A stretch of DNA of 12,014 bases from Methanocorpusculum sp. (GTDB taxonomy: Archaea > Halobacteriota > Methanomicrobia > Methanomicrobiales > Methanocorpusculaceae). A program made the translations under genes and the position numbers. Shown here piece after piece: positions 7,842-12,014 of the stretch. How positions within the stretch are numbered: position 1 is the first letter of the stretch; the number at the start of each line of letters is the position of its first letter. Below the pieces are notes generated by a model. That model saw nothing but the letters and a program-made list of their open reading frames with translations. It was not told the DNA's origin and ran no database searches. The stretch is from NCBI GenBank assembly GCA_029986195.1, contig DALTYF010000008.1, forward strand, positions 1-12,014, in the 5' to 3' direction.

Positions 7842-8087
7842 GAGTATCTATTTTGCGTCTGATACTATTACGTTTTCCAGAATCAGATGATGCACCTTTC
7901 TTCCGGAGCAGACTGCGACGGGCTATGGCAAGCAAGAAACGGGTTCAGGTACAACACCCCGGAATCGCTGTCTCCTATCCCGGGTCGGCTGCCCGGCCGC
8001 CTGCGGCGAACGGGGCGGGCGCACAACTCCAGATTAGAAATAACAATTCCGGGAAATATATGTAGTAACGCTAAGGAGAGAAAACAC
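7842..8087. other. Non-coding divergent intergenic region with GC-rich hairpins
   Basis: This 246-nt gap separates hisD from cbiZ. Near hisD it is AT-rich and holds that gene's likely promoter. The middle (about 7975-8025) is strongly GC-rich and self-complementary: CCGGG (7980-7984) pairs with CCCGG (7992-7996), and CCGCC (7997-8001) can pair with GGCGG (8014-8018). A TATA-like AAATATATG (8054-8062) and a ribosome-binding site precede cbiZ. The frame of cbiZ is open across part of this stretch, but the translation has no homology-like character. It may be an untranslated leader or a small RNA; no known riboswitch class could be assigned. Confidence 0.5.
8073..8080 (+). promoter_or_regulatory. 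Ribosome-binding site that sets the GTG start of cbiZ
   Basis: AAGGAGAG is a strong Shine-Dalgarno match 7 nt before the GTG at 8088. It decides in favour of GTG over the in-frame ATG at 7887. Its presence implies a leadered mRNA, so the TATA-like box at 8054-8062, only about 30 nt from the start codon, may not be the functional promoter. Confidence 0.6.
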
Positions 8088-8969
8088 GTGCGCTACCACT
8101 ACGACAAAGACACCGTCTATATCCGGGGTGAGTTCCGGGCAGCAAGTACCGGCATCGACGGAGGGCTGAAACATATCTCCACCATCCTCAACCACACCGT
8201 TCCGAAAAACTTTGACCATACCGACCCTCCGGGATTTGTCAGGGAACTACTTGCGCGCAAAGGATACGGAACCGACGCCTTCGGTCTGCTGACCGCCGTA
8301 TGGATGCAGAACCTCTGCATCCTCCAGTACGACTACATCACCGTCTTTGTCACCGCCGGTGTCTCCAACCCGAACCCGGATCCTGCAAAACCCCATACCA
8401 TCAATATCATCGTCACCTCCGATGAGAGCATGTCCGACGCTGCCATCCTCGAAACAATCATGACCGCAACCGAGGCAAAAGCCCACGCACTCAGAAACCT
8501 CGGCCGAGACTTTACCGGCACAACCTCCGACGCCGTTGTGGTTGCCGCGGTACCGGACCCTGAGCCGAAACACCTCTACGCCGGAACCTTTACCGAGGTC
8601 GGTCGCCGCGTGTATGATGCAGTACTCACCGGGGTAACCGCATCCCTCGACCGTCACGAGGGACGCGTGCAGCGCACGACCCCCTCCTACTTCATCTTTT
8701 CCCGTTACGGCGGCGAACACTGGGTTGAATGGCAGAAAAAAGGCTGCCCCTACTACCCCTGCCACTTCAAAGGCCAGGCCTGCGACTTCTGCTACTGTCC
8801 CTTCTACCCCTGTCATGACAGCGATCTTGGCGAGTTTGTGGACAGCTCCTCAGGAGGAAAAATCTGGGCATGTACCAACTGCCTGCTTCTTCATAACCCC
8901 GAAATCGCCGCGTATCTGAAAAAACATCCCGACGCAACGCTTGACGAACTGAAATCCCGACAGAACTAA
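8088..8969 (+). CDS. cbiZ: Adenosylcobinamide amidohydrolase CbiZ with C-terminal Cys-rich domain
   Basis: CbiZ hydrolyses the aminopropanol side chain of adenosylcobinamide to adenosylcobyric acid, letting archaea salvage incomplete corrinoids for B12-type cofactors, which methanogens need for methyl transfer. The 293-residue protein has the CbiZ domain at about 15-185: AASTGIDGGL (18-27), ILNHTVP (33-39), GLLTAVWMQN (66-75), VFVTAGVSNP (86-95), ATEAKAHALRNLG (127-139) and TGTTSDAVVV (143-152). A separate C-terminal module (about 218-270) has eight Cys (220, 225, 232, 235, 237, 242, 262, 265) in CPYYPC, CDFCYC and CTNC pairs and matches the 'Cys-rich small domain' type, a probable metal-binding unit. 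Translation starts at GTG with a good ribosome-binding site. nreA follows after 4 nt. Confidence 0.88.
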   Translation: MRYHYDKDTVYIRGEFRAASTGIDGGLKHISTILNHTVPKNFDHTDPPGFVRELLARKGYGTDAFGLLTAVWMQNLCILQYDYITVFVTAGVSNPNPDPAKPHTINIIVTSDESMSDAAILETIMTATEAKAHALRNLGRDFTGTTSDAVVVAAVPDPEPKHLYAGTFTEVGRRVYDAVLTGVTASLDRHEGRVQRTTPSYFIFSRYGGEHWVEWQKKGCPYYPCHFKGQACDFCYCPFYPCHDSDLGEFVDSSSGGKIWACTNCLLLHNPEIAAYLKKHPDATLDELKSRQN

Positions 8970-8973
8970 TGCC

Positions 8974-10143
8974 ATGCCGTCCCAGTGTGCCGTCTGCAAA
9001 GGAAAAGGTCTCTGCGGCCTGCCGACCTGCCCCATTACCCGCCGGTTTCATGCCCTCAAGGACGTAAAACCGGTCAGCGAGTACATGGGAGCATCACCCT
9101 CCGTCTTTGTCGGCAGCTACGGATACCCCCGGGTGGTCGGCGGCCCGTTAATGATCAACGATTCGGACAACCCCCTTCAGTGGGTACGGGACGGGCTTTC
9201 CATCGATGATATTGTGGGTATCCGCTCCCGGACCATTCGCGGCGGAAAAGAACTGGACGTCAAAGTCCCGGACGCAGAGAAGATCCAGGAGATTGCCCTG
9301 TCGGAAAAGCCGCTGGACGTTGAGGTCGCATTTACCAAACCCGTGCAGTTCGATCTCAACTTCGACGGAACGGTTGCGCCGGTCGGAATGTCAGGGGCGA
9401 TGAAAAAACTGGATGTGATCGACAACGCCCGGGTCTCCCGGATCGTTGACCGCTGCACCTCGGACACTGATCTCCGGGCAACGGAGGCCGCCCGCATTCT
9501 GTTTGAGAACGGAACGGATGTGTACAAGATCACGAACCTTCTCACCTCCGGTCTTCTCGGTGTGCAGAGAAAGGTTGTCCCGACGCGCTGGGCCATCACC
9601 GCAACCGATGACATGATCTCCTCCGGCATGAAACGCGATGTCATCAGAATGCCCGCACTCCCGGAGTTTCAGGTGTTCTGTGCAGCACTGCACGGCAACA
9701 CGCTCTGTTTCCTTCTCATCCCGTCGGAGGAGTGGCGGTTTGAGATGATCGAACGCTGGCAGAAACAGTCGCTGTGGTCGGGTGATGAGGAGACGGTTAT
9801 TGAGGACGGGGAGACCGGCCTTACCAAGAGCAAGTACTCCCCCATCGGCGGCGCATACTACTCGGCACGGCTTGCGGTGCTTGAGTACCTGAAATCCATC
9901 GGCCGATGCGCAAAAGTGCTCTGTATCCGTGACGTCTCCGGCGAGTACTGGGCACCTCTCGGCACCTGGGTCATCCGTGAGGCATCGCACGCCTCCCTTG
10001 CGACCGCACCCGTGCGGGTGGGAACACTTGCCGAAGCCACCGCTGCTGCGGCTGCCGGTCTCCGGACAAACTTCTGGATCCCGTATGCGGCAATGCTCAG
10101 AGACATCAGACAACAGAAAACACTTGCGGACTTCTTTTCATGA
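8974..10143 (+). CDS. nreA: Archaeal DNA repair protein NreA
   Basis: NreA is an archaeal protein implicated in DNA damage repair that binds the sliding clamp PCNA. The 389-residue product starts with a short zinc-ribbon-like Cys cluster CAVCKGKGLCGLPTC (C5, C8, C14, C19), followed by the conserved N-terminal Nre region (SPSVFVGSYGYPRVVGGPL, then WVRDGLSIDDIVGIRSRT). The C-terminal Nre region includes RKVVPTRWAITATDD and YWAPLGTWVIRE. It ends with QKTLADFF (381-388), a clean PCNA-interacting Q-x-x-L-x-x-F-F motif at the extreme C-terminus, where the family carries it. It begins 4 nt after cbiZ and overlaps the next gene by ATGA, so the three form one operon. The catalytic activity of the family is not well established. 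Confidence 0.92.
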   Translation: MPSQCAVCKGKGLCGLPTCPITRRFHALKDVKPVSEYMGASPSVFVGSYGYPRVVGGPLMINDSDNPLQWVRDGLSIDDIVGIRSRTIRGGKELDVKVPDAEKIQEIALSEKPLDVEVAFTKPVQFDLNFDGTVAPVGMSGAMKKLDVIDNARVSRIVDRCTSDTDLRATEAARILFENGTDVYKITNLLTSGLLGVQRKVVPTRWAITATDDMISSGMKRDVIRMPALPEFQVFCAALHGNTLCFLLIPSEEWRFEMIERWQKQSLWSGDEETVIEDGETGLTKSKYSPIGGAYYSARLAVLEYLKSIGRCAKVLCIRDVSGEYWAPLGTWVIREASHASLATAPVRVGTLAEATAAAAAGLRTNFWIPYAAMLRDIRQQKTLADFFS

Positions 10144-10772
10144 CAGACAAACCAGACTGGAAACCGTTTACCCGGTTGTGTATCGGCATGCTTCTCCTTG
10201 CTGCAATCGGCGGTGCTGCAATTTATATCTCCGGCGACACCCCCGAAACGCTTGCGATCAATTATGCGGACTCCTACAACTGGTATGCGGAAGGGACAAA
10301 CCCGGATGCAGGAACGGATGTATTCTATCTCTACGGGGATACGGACATCTCTGCGATCAAACCGTATGCAATCAACGTGGATGTCACGGTGTTTGAGGTC
10401 CGGTAGCGTGTGCACGATTCTGTACTGGACGCGGTCAGTGATTATCCGGAGGAACTGAACACCTACATCCCCTACTATCGTCTGATGACCGCCTACGCCC
10501 GGTTATCCCCCACCCCGCTTGCAGCAGAAACCGCCGGAGCACTCGCCTATGCGGATGCAAAAGCGGCGTTCCATTACTACATGTCAGAGAAAAACAACGG
10601 CCGCCCGTATGTTCTTGCCGGGTCGGAACAGGGGGCAGACTACATCTCGAAGATGATCTCCGAATGGTTTACCACGCGGCCTGCATATCTGAAAAATCTG
10701 CGCGGCGTATATCTGGACGGAATTCTGCAGGATGAGGATGATGTCGTAATCCTGCTGGGAACACCTGTCTGA
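10140..10772 (+). pseudogene. DUF3089-like alpha/beta-hydrolase-fold protein interrupted by in-frame TAG
   Basis: One frame runs from the ATG overlapping the nreA stop to a TGA at 10770, broken only by TAG at 10404-10406 (codon 89). Residues about 11-28 are a hydrophobic segment (signal anchor). Then come TDVFYLYGDTD and, after the TAG, YIPYYRLMTAYA, AYADAKAAFHYYM and NNGRPYVLAGSEQGADYI, which match the order of DUF3089 landmarks (DVFYvhPT, aPrYRqa, AYxDvxxAFxyY, NGRPfxLaGHSQG). The expected nucleophile motif GHSQG is GSEQG here, so the Ser is missing, and the protein ends about 30 residues later, well short of typical members. A GTG at 10410 could restart translation but has no clear ribosome-binding site. 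Decay is the simplest reading; TAG read-through is the alternative. Confidence 0.6.
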
Positions 10773-10778
10773 AAAAAG
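10773..10778 (-). terminator. Poly-T terminator for purC
   Basis: Six A directly after the DUF3089-like gene's stop are read as T6 on the - strand, 12 nt beyond the purC stop. The whole convergent gap is only 18 nt. Confidence 0.4.
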
Positions 10779-10790
10779 TCAGGGGAAGAG

Positions 10791-11471
10791 TTACTCTTCC
10801 AGAACCATCTTCTCAAGGTCCAGCGGCAGAATGTACTTGCCGTTCCGGTACGCACGCATGTTTCCGCCGGAGATTTCATCGATCAAAACGATCTGATCGC
10901 CGATTTTACCGAACTCGAACTTGATGTCATAGAGCTCAATGTTCTTTTTGGCAAGTTCTTCCTTGATGATGGTGGCAATCTTCTGGGTCAGGTCCTTTAA
11001 GGTTTCATAATCCTTTGCAGAAACGAGGCCGAGGATGTCAAGGGCATCTTTGGTGATCGGCGGGTCTTCGCGTGCATCGTCTTTTAAGGTGGTCTCAACA
11101 AATGCAGGAAGGGCTGCTGCCTCTTCGATGTAGTCACCGTAGCGACGGTAGAAACTGCCGACTGCACGGAACCGGCAGATGACTTCAAGTCCTTTGCCAA
11201 AGGTCTTGGCAGGTCTGACGGTCATCGTAACGTCATCGATGTTGCAGTCGATGTAGTGGGTCGGGATACCTTTTTTGTTGAGAATCTCAAAGAAGTGTTT
11301 TGTCAACCGGAGACCGGCACGGCCCGCGCCGTCAATGGTGGGGCCGATGGTGTTCATGCCCGGATCGAAAACGCCGTCAGCGCCGGTGCAGTCGTCCTTA
11401 AACTTCAGCAGATAGTTTCCGTCATCGAGTGCGAAAACGTTCTTCGTTTTGCCGGTATATACCAGTTTCAT
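10791..11471 (-). CDS. purC: Phosphoribosylaminoimidazole-succinocarboxamide synthase (SAICAR synthetase)
   Basis: PurC condenses CAIR with aspartate using ATP in IMP synthesis. The 226-residue protein starts with the ATP-binding [13 protein letters not shown] (K-T-K loop), has a lysine-containing strand [34 protein letters not shown] (51-70), [17 protein letters not shown] (96-112), and the C-terminal [20 protein letters not shown] (187-206), which contains the metal-binding Asp-Glu pair. The ATG at 11471 starts right at the conserved N-terminus. A TATA element about 31 nt upstream implies a nearly leaderless transcript. It lies opposite to purD in orientation and about 8 kb from it, so the purine genes are scattered. 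Confidence 0.96.
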   Translation of the reverse strand: MKLVYTGKTKNVFALDDGNYLLKFKDDCTGADGVFDPGMNTIGPTIDGAGRAGLRLTKHFFEILNKKGIPTHYIDCNIDDVTMTVRPAKTFGKGLEVICRFRAVGSFYRRYGDYIEEAAALPAFVETTLKDDAREDPPITKDALDILGLVSAKDYETLKDLTQKIATIIKEELAKKNIELYDIKFEFGKIGDQIVLIDEISGGNMRAYRNGKYILPLDLEKMVLEE

Positions 11472-11498
11472 GGTAGAGAAGTGTTGTCCGTATTTGGG

Positions 11499-11505
11499 TA
11501 TAATT
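11499..11505 (-). promoter_or_regulatory. TATA element of purC
   Basis: AATTATA on the - strand is centred about 31 nt before the purC ATG. Archaeal initiation about 25 nt downstream would give a leader of only some 5 nt, and no Shine-Dalgarno is visible. Confidence 0.45.
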
Positions 11506-11752
11506 CTTTGGCGGTGACAGAACCGTTCCGTTTTTCTGCCGGGTATTTCACTTCGCGGAACTCTGCCTTTTTTATCGTGCGGTGGGTATCCGGTGAACAG
11601 ATGTTTGTTCCTCGAAATTGAAACCTGCCGGGTCCTGTTCAGAGGGAATTAATGATCAGACGCATCCGTTTCCGGTAAATTTTTTTCCCCAAAATCCGGT
11701 GTTGTCCATAAAGTCCTGATACCCACAGAAAACACTGAACACATTGAAAGAA

Positions 11753-11845
11753 AAAAAACATCACGGAACAGTTCGTGAACAACACGGAAATAATGCGTTG
11801 AATGGAAATTCTGTGATGTTCACGAACTATTCCGTGATGTTTTTT
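11753..11845. repeat. Long inverted repeat (28-nt arms, one mismatch)
   Basis: The left arm 11753-11780 (A6 then CATCACGGAACAGTTCGTGAAC) is the reverse complement of the right arm 11818-11845 except for one position. The loop is 37 nt. Each arm's motif recurs with a period of 21-22 nt: AACATCACGGAAC (11757) is followed by AACAACACGGAAA (11779), and TTCTGTGATGTT (11809) by TTCCGTGATGTT (11830). Weaker pairing continues outward to about 11735 and 11861. It could be a small non-autonomous mobile element, an intergenic repeat family, or a binding-site array. Confidence 0.75.
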
Positions 11846-11882
11846 ACTTCCGTGTGTTTCGTGTCTTCCCGCGGAGCGGCGA

Positions 11883-11899
11883 GCACGGTTTTACCGTGC
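11883..11899. repeat. Short perfect hairpin
   Basis: GCACGGT and ACCGTGC form a 7-bp stem around a TTT loop. The CACGG core also occurs in the adjacent inverted repeat. Confidence 0.5.
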
Positions 11900-12014
11900 G
11901 AATTGTGGGCTGAAATTCGATTAATGACGACCATTCAGAGGTAATCAACGAATTTATGGGCAACACTCCTAAATCCGGGTAACCCGCAGTTCGTTTTCCG
12001 ATCTCCTGCCGGAA

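Larger units (their letters stand above)
11506..12014. other. Gene-poor region upstream of purC
   Basis: No convincing coding region was found on either strand in this stretch beyond the purC promoter. It holds a T7 run (11680-11686), a long inverted repeat (11753-11845) and a short hairpin (11883-11899). A - strand frame is open from the right edge for about 50 codons to a TAA in the repeat flank, but its translation shows no recognisable family. Confidence 0.5.

Noticed and set aside
7883..7930. Possible C/D-box guide RNA (ATGATGC resembles box C)
   Set aside because: No box D CTGA at suitable spacing and no clear D'/C' pair.
7982..7998. Resemblance to the B12 box of a cobalamin riboswitch (GGGTCGGCTGCCCGGCC) before cbiZ
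   Set aside because: Several positions fit, but the conserved GCCACTG core and the GGTGC/GGGAA elements of the class are absent upstream.
8247..10113. Long antisense frames over cbiZ and nreA
   Set aside because: They mirror strongly supported genes on the + strand and show no family motif or start signal.
11753..11845. CRISPR-like array
   Set aside because: The units are imperfect, in opposite orientations, and lack uniform spacers.

Overview
The window looks like chromosomal DNA from a methanogenic euryarchaeon. The genus is not proven, but a Methanomicrobiales lineage, perhaps Methanocorpusculum-like, fits best. The evidence is archaeal TATA-type promoters with very short leaders, poly-T terminators, an archaeal NreA repair protein with a C-terminal PCNA-binding motif, an archaeal CbiZ cobinamide amidohydrolase fused to a Cys-rich module, and PKD-type secreted surface proteins with low-complexity linkers. 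No tRNA, rRNA, CRISPR array or transposase was seen.

Layout: (1) 1-805 holds two tandem secreted-protein genes. The first is cut by the window edge; the second has a PKD domain. They share an unusual C-terminal tail but have different linkers. (2) 909-3659 is a biosynthetic run on the + strand: pyrE, purD and argF, with purD and argF overlapping by ATGA. (3) 3714-5915 is a divergent pair: a 14-TM MFS drug-efflux gene (- strand, broken by a one-base frameshift) and marC (+), apparently fired from one near-palindromic TATA element. marC is followed 1 nt later by a small DEDD-type exonuclease-like gene. (4) 6591-7841 is hisD on the - strand, convergent with the exonuclease gene. (5) 7842-8087 is a GC-rich non-coding stretch leading into the tight operon cbiZ - nreA - DUF3089-like gene (8088-10772). 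(6) 10791-11471 is purC on the - strand. (7) 11472-12014 has no convincing gene; it carries the purC promoter and a long inverted repeat.

Functionally the window mixes housekeeping biosynthesis (UMP, IMP, arginine, histidine), cobamide salvage, PCNA-linked DNA repair, membrane transport and surface proteins.

The most unusual signal is at the level of the code. Two otherwise open genes, the PKD secreted protein and the DUF3089-like protein, are each interrupted by a single in-frame TAG, while none of the 13 recognisable genes ends in TAG (7 TGA, 6 TAA). Either both genes carry nonsense mutations, or TAG is read as an amino acid (pyrrolysine-type amber decoding). The window alone cannot decide. 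The frameshift in the MFS gene and the degenerate active site of the DUF3089 gene are arguments for ordinary gene decay or sequence error.
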